From NCBI GenBank assembly GCA_046261635.1, contig JBHEOL010000214.1, positions 1-26,879 on the forward strand: a stretch of 26,879 bases of DNA, read 5' to 3'. The translations under genes were made by a program, and so were the position numbers. Origin of the DNA: JBHEPS01 sp046261635. Lineage in GTDB: Bacteria > Acidobacteriota > Thermoanaerobaculia > Gp7-AA8. The stretch's first letter is position 1. Every line of letters starts with the position of its first letter. Positions 1-5,350 of this stretch are shown here, one piece after another. The notes beneath the pieces are model-generated. The model searched no databases and was not told the origin of the DNA. It was given only the letters and a program-made list of their open reading frames with translations.

Positions 1-325
1 GGACCCCCCGCCATGCCCGGCGGGGCCGCTCCTGGTAGGGAGGGGGAGGCGCTGCATCCTCCGGCGCGCTCCACCGCGGGTCATGGTCGTCGAGAGGCTC
101 GCCCTCCGGGGCCCCCATCTCCAGCTCCTCGACCCGCGCCATGGAGGACTCGAGCTCTCCGATGAGCTGCCGGTAGCGCCGGGCGAGGTGCTCGGTCGGC
201 GCGTCGGCGGCCAGCCGCTCGAGAGTGGAGTGGTGATCGGCATAGCGCCGGCGCAGAACGTCGATCTCGCGCAGAATGCCTCCCTTGCCCGGTCGGATAT
301 TGACGGTGTTCCACTCGTCGGACAT
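1..325 (-). CDS. Coiled-coil hypothetical protein, C-terminus cut by window edge
   Basis: An open frame runs from an ATG at 325 leftwards through base 1 without a stop (108 codons seen), beginning MSDEWNTVNIRPGKGG. Residues about 15-70 are rich in Leu, Arg and Glu and look like an alpha-helical coiled coil. They are followed by an acidic, proline-rich linker and a basic stretch (RPRRAWRG) that may lead into a membrane segment beyond the window. No family is recognised. There is no Shine-Dalgarno sequence; a TAGACT hexamer lies 6 nt upstream of the ATG, as at several other genes here. It is transcribed away from nadE, with a CTAG-rich repeat between the two. The open frame, the position of the start and the acidic composition support a real gene, but the function is unknown. 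Confidence 0.6.
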   Translation of the reverse strand, partial: MSDEWNTVNIRPGKGGILREIDVLRRRYADHHSTLERLAADAPTEHLARRYRQLIGELESSMARVEELEMGAPEGEPLDDHDPRWSAPEDAAPPPPYQERPRRAWRGV

Positions 326-331
326 TCAGGG

Positions 332-337
332 AGTCTA
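332..337 (-). promoter_or_regulatory. -10-like hexamer TAGACT, leaderless start candidate
   Basis: TAGACT on the minus strand ends 6 nt before the ATG at 325. No purine-rich ribosome binding site is visible. By analogy with TANNNT leaderless promoters, transcription could begin at or next to the start codon. Confidence 0.35.
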
Positions 338-357
338 GTGGGAGGCCGGTGGGGAGT

Positions 358-511
358 CTAGGGGGCTAGGGGCTAGGGGCTAGGGGCTAGGAAAAGCAAA
401 GTCAGAAGTCAGAAGGCAGAAGGCAGAAGTAAAGGCAAAACACAAAGCGCTGGGTCGCTCTTGATTTTGCCTTTGTCTTTCCTAGCCCCTAGCCCCTAGT
501 CCCTAGCCCCT
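358..511. repeat. CTAG-rich inverted-repeat element, copy A
   Basis: The left arm (358-391) is a tandem of CTAGGGG-type heptamers. The right arm (481-511) is its inverted counterpart (CCTAGCCCCTAG...). Inside is a perfect 10-bp inverted repeat, AAAGGCAAAA (431-440) against TTTTGCCTTT (465-474), next to a purine-rich stretch with AGTCAGA/AGGCAGA tandems. It lies between the divergent left-edge gene and nadE. Four related elements occur later in the window. Confidence 0.85.
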
Positions 512-518
512 CGTCTGA

Positions 519-524
519 TATCTT
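519..524 (+). promoter_or_regulatory. -10-like hexamer TATCTT before nadE
   Basis: TATCTT ends 8 nt before the nadE ATG at 533. The sequence between is pyrimidine-rich with no Shine-Dalgarno match, so a leaderless or nearly leaderless transcript is possible. The region where a -35 element would lie falls in the right arm of repeat copy A. Confidence 0.35.
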
Positions 525-532
525 CTTCCGCG

Positions 533-2185
533 ATGAAAATTCTGGTCGGCCAGATCAACACGACTGTGGGGGCGCTGGAGGGGAATGCTGCCCTGATCGA
601 GTCGGTCTACCGGCAGGGTGCGCGGGAGGGAGCGGACATCGTGATGGTGCCCGAGCTGGCGGTGACCGGCTACCCTCCGCGCGACCTGCTCGAGAACCGC
701 TTTTTCGTCGAGGCGAACCTCGCGATCCGCGACCGGCTCGTCGCGATGACCGGGCGGACGGCGCTGATTTTCGGCTGCGTCGAATGGAGCGAGAGCCGCG
801 AAGGGAAGGCGCTCTACAACTCGGCGATCGTCGCAAGTGAGGGACGCCTCGTTCATCGGCAGGCCAAGAGTCTTCTGCCGACCTACGACGTGTTCGACGA
901 GCTGCGCTACTTTGATGCCTCCGTCGAGCCTCGGGTCTGCGAGCTCTTCGGAAAGAAGATCGGAGTTTCGATCTGCGAGGATTACTGGTTCGACGACGAA
1001 CTGAATGGGAGGAGGCTCTACGCCTCGAATCCGATCGCGCCGCTCGCGGCGCAGGGGGCCGAGCTCCTGCTCAACATCTCGGCTTCCCCGTTCAACGCCG
1101 GCAAGCACGACTCCCGTCACCGGCTCTTCCGGGAGATCGCCCGCCGCTACGAGGTCCCGCTCGTCTACTGCAATCAGGTGGGGGGATGCGACGAACTGGT
1201 CTTCGACGGCGGAAGCATCGCGATGAACGGCGGTGGAGAGACGGTCTGGTGCGCTCGTCCGTTCCAGTCGGTGCGCGAAATGGTCGACCTCGATTCCGAT
1301 CCGATCGAGTGCGCGTCGGGCCACCAGCCAGCGGAGATCACCGAAGCCCTGATCCTCGGCATCCGCGACTACGCCGCCAAGTGCGGTTTCCGGGAGGCCG
1401 CGCTCGGTCTTTCCGGCGGGATCGACTCGGCGGTCACGGCCGCCCTGGCGGTCGAGGCTCTCGGCAAGAGCCGCGTCACCGGTTTCGCCATGCCCGCTCC
1501 ATTCACCTCGGAGCAGAGCCTCGCCGACGCCGAAGCTCTCGCCCGCAACCTCGGAATCCGCTACTCCGTCGAGCCGATCGGCGAGATTTACCGCCAGTAC
1601 CGTTCGAGCTTCGACCGGATGTTCGGAGACCAGACGTTCGGGATCGCCGACGAGAACATCCAGGCCCGCATTCGCGGCAATCTCCTGATGGCGTGGTCCA
1701 ACCGGACCGGTGGGCTCATTCTCACGACCGGCAACAAGTCCGAGCTCGCGGTCGGCTACTGCACGCTCTACGGTGACATGGCCGGGGGGCTCTGCGTCCT
1801 CGGGGACGTCTACAAGACGATGGTTTACGAGCTCGCCGCACACCTGAACCGCGACGAGGAGCGCATTCCCCCCGCGACGATCGTCAGGCCTCCGACGGCA
1901 GAGCTGCGGCCGAATCAGACCGATCAGGATTCGCTCCCTCCCTACGAGGTTCTCGACGCGATCCTCGCGCTCTACATCGAGCGGCACCGCGACGCGGACG
2001 CGATCATCGCCTCCGGACACGGGCGCCGTCTGGTCGAGAGAATCCTCGACATGGTCGACCGCGCCGAATTCAAGCGCCGGCAGGCGCCGCCGACTCTTCG
2101 CGTGACGACCAAGGCCTTTGGAAGCGGAAGGCAGATTCCGATCGCGCAGCAGTGGAGCGCGGAGAGATGGAGGTTCATCCGATGA
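533..2185 (+). CDS. nadE: Glutamine-dependent NAD+ synthetase
   Basis: This cytosolic enzyme makes NAD+ from nicotinic acid adenine dinucleotide, ATP and glutamine, the last step of NAD synthesis. Residues 1 to about 260 form the nitrilase-type glutaminase, with the Glu-Lys-Cys triad visible as E41 (VPELAVTGYPPRDLL), K112 (AKSLLPTYDVFDE) and C148 (SICEDYW). Residues about 270-550 form the synthetase, with the PP-loop SGGIDSA at 294-300 and the TTGNKSELAVGYCTLYGDMAGG segment (398-419, quoted in part: TGNKSELAVGY). The 550-residue length is normal for the short bacterial two-domain form. The ATG at 533 begins MKILVGQIN, the expected nitrilase start. Its last bases overlap the next gene (ATGA). 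The domain order and complete catalytic residues leave little doubt. Confidence 0.97.
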   Translation: MKILVGQINTTVGALEGNAALIESVYRQGAREGADIVMVPELAVTGYPPRDLLENRFFVEANLAIRDRLVAMTGRTALIFGCVEWSESREGKALYNSAIVASEGRLVHRQAKSLLPTYDVFDELRYFDASVEPRVCELFGKKIGVSICEDYWFDDELNGRRLYASNPIAPLAAQGAELLLNISASPFNAGKHDSRHRLFREIARRYEVPLVYCNQVGGCDELVFDGGSIAMNGGGETVWCARPFQSVREMVDLDSDPIECASGHQPAEITEALILGIRDYAAKCGFREAALGLSGGIDSAVTAALAVEALGKSRVTGFAMPAPFTSEQSLADAEALARNLGIRYSVEPIGEIYRQYRSSFDRMFGDQTFGIADENIQARIRGNLLMAWSNRTGGLILTTGNKSELAVGYCTLYGDMAGGLCVLGDVYKTMVYELAAHLNRDEERIPPATIVRPPTAELRPNQTDQDSLPPYEVLDAILALYIERHRDADAIIASGHGRRLVERILDMVDRAEFKRRQAPPTLRVTTKAFGSGRQIPIAQQWSAERWRFIR

Positions 2186-2463
2186 GGTTCGCAGTTGCCG
2201 CCCTGTCTCTGCTTCTCGTCACCCTGCTCACCGGATGCGGGCAGAGTGAGATGCCGGCCGAGAGATGGCAGCAGATGAGCGCGGGCGAGAAGGATCTGTT
2301 CGTGCGGTCGCTGATCGGAGGCGAGGCGGCTGCGAGCGCGAAGGGCGCCGGGGGGAAGCGGTACTCGAAGTCCGCGGGTGAGTACGTCGAGATCCTCGAT
2401 GCGCGTTATCGCGGCGGGGACAGGCGAACCGTCGAACGGATCTGGCCAGATCTGGCGGATTGA
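2182..2463 (+). CDS. Small putative lipoprotein
   Basis: The chosen ATG at 2182 overlaps the nadE stop (ATGA), and the product starts MRFAVAALSLLLVTLLTGCG. That is a short basic N-region, a hydrophobic core and a lipobox (LLTGC), so Cys19 is the likely lipidated residue. A further upstream ATG (2152) would bury this signal and is less likely. The mature part is about 75 residues, charged and helical, with conserved-looking stretches MSAGEKDLFVRSLIGGEA and GEYVEILDARYRGGDRRTVE. No family is recognised. Coupling to nadE implies co-transcription but does not by itself suggest a role in NAD metabolism. A cell-envelope location is inferred from the lipobox. Confidence 0.7.
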   Translation: MRFAVAALSLLLVTLLTGCGQSEMPAERWQQMSAGEKDLFVRSLIGGEAAASAKGAGGKRYSKSAGEYVEILDARYRGGDRRTVERIWPDLAD

Positions 2464-2514
2464 AACCCGGCCTCTCCGCTCGAGGCGACTCCCCGCCCCT
2501 CGCGAGGAGGGAGC

Positions 2515-2542
2515 GGTGGCCGAGGCGGGAACCTCAGCCACC
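2515..2542. terminator. Hairpin between convergent lipoprotein gene and gvpA
   Basis: GGTGGC (2515-2520) pairs with GCCACC (2537-2542), and GAGG (2522-2525) with CCTC (2532-2535), leaving one mismatch and a 6-nt loop. It sits between two converging genes and could end both transcripts. No T-tract follows, so intrinsic termination is uncertain. Confidence 0.45.
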
Positions 2543-2557
2543 TCCGCCGGGCTGGCG

Positions 2558-2833
2558 CTACGGAACCCGCGTCTTGTCGGTCGCCGGGGTCGGGGTGTAC
2601 GTATGCTCGCCGGGGCCGAGCGCCGGCCGCGAGACCGTCGGCGTGATGCCGACCGCCTCGGCGTACTTGAGGTAGGTGTCGATCGAGGCGATGACTATGC
2701 GGGCCTCGACCGTGATCAGGTCGATGCCGACGAGGGAAATGCGAACCCATGCGTCGATGACGATCCCTTTGTCGAGAATCCGGTCGAGTACATCAATGAG
2801 GCTGCTGCCGCCTGGGGCTCGTTCGACTGCCAT
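2558..2833 (-). CDS. gvpA: Gas vesicle shell protein GvpA
   Basis: This is the main structural subunit of the gas vesicle wall, a small hydrophobic protein that assembles into the ribbed hollow cylinder giving cells buoyancy. Residues about 11-65 match the GvpA core closely: SLIDVLDRILDKGIVIDAW, VRISLVGIDLITVEARIVIAS and DTYLKYAEAVG. They give the expected helix-strand-strand-helix plan, with the amphipathic strands around WVRISLVGIDL and EARIVIAS. At 91 residues it is longer than the usual 70-75, with a Pro/Thr-rich tail (GPGEHTYTPTPATDK). The start MAVER is the typical GvpA N-terminus. It is the last gene of the locus, 30 bp after gvpJ, and probably shares the promoter near 3263-3291. Confidence 0.96.
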   Translation of the reverse strand: MAVERAPGGSSLIDVLDRILDKGIVIDAWVRISLVGIDLITVEARIVIASIDTYLKYAEAVGITPTVSRPALGPGEHTYTPTPATDKTRVP

Positions 2834-2862
2834 GGGTTCGGTCCTGCCTTTCCTTGTGAATC

Positions 2863-3189
2863 TCAGCGCGCGCGGGGCCGGGAGGTCTTATCCGCCGGCT
2901 CAGCGAGCTTCTTTTCCAGTTGGTCGATGCGTTGACGGAGGGCGTCGACTTCTTCGGGTGCCGCGATCTGCGGGCGGGCGTCGGCCGAATAGAACCGGTC
3001 GCTCTTCCACCAGTTGATCCCGATCGCTTCCGCCTTGTCGATCGAGCAGATCACGAGGCGGAGCTGGATCGTCAGCAGCTCGACGTTCGCGAGGGAGACC
3101 TTGATGTCGCCGGCGACTACCAGCCCTTTGTCGAGGATCTTGTCGAGGATGTCGACGAGTCCCTGAGGCTGTCTCTGCATTGCATCCAC
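2863..3189 (-). CDS. gvpJ: Minor gas vesicle protein GvpJ (GvpA family)
   Basis: This GvpA-paralogous minor protein is thought in the family to act in nucleation or tip formation rather than as bulk shell. The core (GLVDILDKILDKGLVVAGDI, KVSLANVELLTIQLRLVICS) is GvpA-like. It lacks the canonical IDAWVR segment, having VVAGDIKVSLANVEL instead as in GvpJ proteins, and ends in a predicted coiled coil (PEEVDALRQRIDQLEKKLAE) with a basic tail. The start is ambiguous. TTG at 3192, GTG at 3189 and ATG at 3180 are in frame. A GGGGAGG site at 3199-3205 lies 9 nt before the GTG and 6 nt before the TTG, so GTG was preferred. Assignment to GvpJ rather than another GvpA2-type name is by pattern only. Confidence 0.9.
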   Translation of the reverse strand: MDAMQRQPQGLVDILDKILDKGLVVAGDIKVSLANVELLTIQLRLVICSIDKAEAIGINWWKSDRFYSADARPQIAAPEEVDALRQRIDQLEKKLAEPADKTSRPRAR

Positions 3190-3206
3190 CAAAGCGTTCC
3201 TCCCCT

Positions 3207-3235
3207 ACTGCCGGCCTCACGCGAGTGCGGGCAGT
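3207..3235 (-). promoter_or_regulatory. Leader hairpin upstream of gvpJ-gvpA
   Basis: ACTGCC (3207-3212) is the inverse complement of GGCAGT (3230-3235), with an inner CAC/GTG pair around a 4-nt loop. It lies in the presumed leader directly upstream of the gvpJ ribosome binding site and could protect the mRNA or modulate translation. No T-tract follows. Confidence 0.35.
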
Positions 3236-3241
3236 CCGTCA

Positions 3242-3256
3242 CTCGAATCTTTCGAG
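3242..3256. promoter_or_regulatory. Perfect palindrome next to gvpJ promoter
   Basis: CTCGAA (3242-3247) and TTCGAG (3251-3256) form a perfect 6-bp inverted repeat with a 3-base spacer. It begins about where transcription from the 3263-3268 hexamer would start. It could be an operator for a dimeric repressor or a small RNA hairpin. The regulator is not identifiable. Confidence 0.35.
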
Positions 3257-3262
3257 GCCGCG

Positions 3263-3291
3263 ATCATAACCACCCATCCCCCGTCCGTCCA
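3263..3291 (-). promoter_or_regulatory. Sigma70-like promoter for gvpJ-gvpA
   Basis: On the minus strand TGGACG (3286-3291, 4 of 6 matches to the -35 consensus) is separated by exactly 17 bp from TATGAT (3263-3268, 5 of 6 matches to the -10 consensus). It lies in the only long gap within the gas vesicle locus, about 75 bp before gvpJ. This suggests that the shell genes can be transcribed separately from the assembly genes. Confidence 0.5.
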
Positions 3292-3371
3292 GACTTTGGG
3301 GTTGGATTCGGGCTGCCTCCGGCGGAATGCAAGGATGGCACCCGTGGCCCGTGACGCCATGTGGGCCGCTC

Positions 3372-3713
3372 TTACTTGAGCGTCTGGATGGGGCCGAGCT
3401 TGAGATTCAGGTCGTCGCCTTCGAGGCCGAAGACCCGCTTGAGCTCCTCCATCTTCTCCTCGAGCTTCATCAGCGAGAGTCCCAGCCGCTCGATCTCTTC
3501 CTCGGTCAGGTTCCCGGCATCCATCCGGCGGAGCGCCTGCCGTTCGAGGAGCTGCCGGACCAGCTCGATGATCGCGAGGACGAGACGTGCCAGCCCGTTC
3601 TCCACGCTGTCCGCGTCGGCCGGGATCCGGTCCGGAATGGCGCTGTCGCTCAGCTCGAGCGATTCCCGGAGAGTGTCCGGCTGGTTCGAGGCGAGGATCG
3701 GGTCACGGTTCAT
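3372..3713 (-). CDS. gvpK: Gas vesicle protein GvpK
   Basis: GvpK is a small conserved accessory protein needed for gas vesicle formation. The 113-residue product (MNRDPILASNQPDTL...) carries the GvpK signature region: DADSVENGLARLVLAIIELVRQLLE, then ALRRMDAGNLTEEEIERLG and LSLMKLEEKMEELKRVFGL, with the ending DDLNLKLGPI typical of the family. The ATG at 3713 overlaps the end of the upstream gvpF/L gene (stop at 3703) by 11 bp. The same frame stays open far upstream only because it shadows that gene. The protein is predicted to be almost entirely helical. The exact step GvpK performs is not established; partnership with GvpF/L and minor GvpA-type proteins is inferred from conserved co-occurrence. 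Confidence 0.95.
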   Translation of the reverse strand: MNRDPILASNQPDTLRESLELSDSAIPDRIPADADSVENGLARLVLAIIELVRQLLERQALRRMDAGNLTEEEIERLGLSLMKLEEKMEELKRVFGLEGDDLNLKLGPIQTLK

Positions 3714-4362
3714 CGGCGAACACCTCCAGCGGCCACGGTCCCGAAAGCAGGAAAGGGATGTGCGGCCAGCTCTCGCGCAGGTCGAGCGCAAGCCTGCGGG
3801 CCGAGTCGATCCTCTCGCGCGCGACGAGCATGGCGAGCTCCGCGCCTCCGTCGTGCCGCTCGACGGGAACGATCCGCGTCGCACATCCTGAAAACCGTTC
3901 GCGGGCATCATCGAGAAAGGCGGGGTCGACTGGGGACCCGCTCTTGGCGGCGCGAAGGGCGCGGAGATAGTCGGCGCCGTTCGCGAATGCGGTGCGGTCG
4001 GGGCGGGCCGCTTTCGCGCCGCCTCCCGCCCGCAGGGTGAGCTCGGCCATCCCGCGGTGCTGCTCGAGCAGGCGCTTCCAGGCATCGAGATGAGGCGCGC
4101 ATTTGGCGGCCGCCTCTTCCGGACTGGAGGCGGTGGCGCCGTAGCGGATCGCGACGAACGTTTCCCGCTGGGCGAGCTCCTGTCTGACCGAGGAGGCGCG
4201 GGTGACGACCTCGTGGGCGGCGACGCCCTGGGTGGAAGGGATCTCGATGGTGCTGAGAAAGAGGGTGCCGGCGGGGACGACGCGCACTCCTTCGCCGGCG
4301 GCGTCCTCGTTTCTGAGGTGCGCACCGAGGAGCACGAGCCGGGTCGAGGCCGGAGTCGTCAT
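3703..4362 (-). CDS. Divergent GvpF/GvpL-family protein (third copy)
   Basis: GvpF/L proteins are accessory proteins that bind GvpA-type subunits and help start assembly. This 219-residue copy keeps the middle motif (FVAIRYGATASSPEEAAA, compare the usual PxRFGTVF..EE) and the following E-L-x-L-R segment. Its C-terminus reads LLSGPWPLEVFADEP rather than the consensus GPWPPYxFV, and the N-terminal Y-V-Y strand is replaced by RLVLLGAHL. It begins with an ATGA overlap with the gene upstream and overlaps gvpK downstream, so it is tightly coupled. The divergence suggests a specialised partner, perhaps the short GvpA-like protein encoded just before it. Family membership is confident; F versus L naming is not. 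Confidence 0.88.
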   Translation of the reverse strand: MTTPASTRLVLLGAHLRNEDAAGEGVRVVPAGTLFLSTIEIPSTQGVAAHEVVTRASSVRQELAQRETFVAIRYGATASSPEEAAAKCAPHLDAWKRLLEQHRGMAELTLRAGGGAKAARPDRTAFANGADYLRALRAAKSGSPVDPAFLDDARERFSGCATRIVPVERHDGGAELAMLVARERIDSARRLALDLRESWPHIPFLLSGPWPLEVFADEP

Positions 4363-4565
4363 TCGCCTCGCGGCTTCGGAAGCGCCGCCGGCTCGCCCGA
4401 TCCGATCCGCGAGATCGTGTCGACGTTCGAGAGGATGATGTTGAGCCCGAGGTAAACGAGGTCGACCTGGCCGACCGAGATCACGGCTTCGCCCGCGATT
4501 ACGACACCGCGGTCGAGCAGGTGGTCGAGCGCCTCGACGAGTGAGAGGTCGCGGTCCTGATTCAT
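4359..4565 (-). CDS. Short GvpA-family minor protein (GvpM/GvpS-like)
   Basis: This 68-residue GvpA paralogue starts at the ATG at 4565, where the start overlaps the stop of the upstream GvpF/L gene (ATGA). An earlier in-frame start would lie inside that gene. The core SLVEALDHLLDRGVVIAGEA, ISVGQVDLVYLGLNIILSNVDT resembles GvpM or GvpS proteins: V-V-I-A-G-E/D replaces the IDAWVR of the main shell protein, and VDLVYLGL is characteristic of this subgroup. The tail is short and basic/proline-rich (ALPKPRGE). In the family such proteins occur in trace amounts and are thought to act in nucleation or at the tips. It is flanked on both sides by GvpF/L genes, consistent with a dedicated chaperone pair. 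Confidence 0.88.
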   Translation of the reverse strand: MNQDRDLSLVEALDHLLDRGVVIAGEAVISVGQVDLVYLGLNIILSNVDTISRIGSGEPAALPKPRGE

Positions 4566-5341
4566 GCCTCGCTCCTCGTCACGAAGGTGTAGGGAGGCCA
4601 TGGGCCCGTGAGCATGGGGTGGATGCCCTCACCGCGATACTCGTCGAGCAGCTGTTCGGTGAGCGTTTCGATCTCGCCTCCTCTCGACCGTTCGAGCAGG
4701 ACGTTGAATTGCGGCATGCTCCCGGTACGGCTCAGCTCCGCCACGACGGGGGCGCCGAGCTCGCGCGTGATGCGCTCCTCGATCTCCGTGGCGATGCCCT
4801 CGATCGCCTCGCGTGCTGCGTTCTTCCTCGCTTCGTCCATCTTCCTTCTGAGCAGATAGGCCTTGCCCGCGGGGGCGCCCTCCGCCTCGGCGGCCAGCGT
4901 GGCGAGCGAGGGGGATCGCCGCTCGATCGAGCGCCCCCACTCTTCCTCATCGAACTCGAGCTTCACGGTCCATTCCTCGCGTCCCGCGATGGTGCCGAGA
5001 ATCGCTCTCAGCTCCGAAGCCTTCTCTTCGAGATGCCGCGCGAGCGCTTCGTCGTTCGAAAAGAGGACGAAGGCTCGAAGGGGAATCACATCCGATTCCC
5101 TGCATGCGTGCTCGACGACTTGCTGGTGGCGATAGCCGATCGAGCCGAGCCAGTCGAGATCTCCCGCACGTGAGTCGATCGTCTCCTGTGAGAACTCTTC
5201 GGAATCGACCTCGCTCACGAGCGCGGCCAGATCCCCGCTTTCGACGACCCGCAGGCCGGTCTGCCCGTCGACACCTCCGAGCTCGGGGGGAGCGAGCGCC
5301 CCACGCGAGGCGATGGCGTAGACGTAGAGCACCCTCGGCAT
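4562..5341 (-). CDS. Gas vesicle accessory protein GvpF/GvpL (second copy)
   Basis: This 259-residue GvpF/L protein begins MPRVLYVYAIASRG, matching the family's N-terminal strand (Y-V-Y-A/C-I). Next come the pattern GLRVVESGDLAALVSEV, the segment VIPLRAFVLFSNDEALARHL, a long central helical region, and the C-terminal hallmark MLTGPWPPYTFV. Family structures show two ferredoxin-like or alpha/beta lobes, and the proteins contact GvpA subunits before assembly. It lies 9 bp downstream of the ArsA-like gene and overlaps the next small GvpA-type gene (ATGA). It is less diverged than the third copy but distinct from the first, so the three were not duplicated recently. Confidence 0.94.
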   Translation of the reverse strand: MPRVLYVYAIASRGALAPPELGGVDGQTGLRVVESGDLAALVSEVDSEEFSQETIDSRAGDLDWLGSIGYRHQQVVEHACRESDVIPLRAFVLFSNDEALARHLEEKASELRAILGTIAGREEWTVKLEFDEEEWGRSIERRSPSLATLAAEAEGAPAGKAYLLRRKMDEARKNAAREAIEGIATEIEERITRELGAPVVAELSRTGSMPQFNVLLERSRGGEIETLTEQLLDEYRGEGIHPMLTGPWPPYTFVTRSEA

Positions 5342-5350
5342 GGCGGCACG

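Noticed and set aside
358..511. CRISPR array suggested by repeated CTAGGGG units
   Set aside because: Units are 7-16 bp and contiguous without unique spacers, arms are inverted relative to each other, and no cas genes are present.
503..2020. 505-residue open frame on the minus strand opposite nadE
   Set aside because: It lies entirely antisense to a gene with full catalytic motifs, has the Arg/Asp/Glu-rich composition of a shadow frame in GC-rich DNA, and shows no recognisable domain.
3714..4325. Upstream extension of the gvpK reading frame to 317 residues
   Set aside because: The extra 200 residues are Ser/Pro/Arg-rich shadow sequence of the overlapping gvpF/L gene. The family-typical start is the ATG at 3713.
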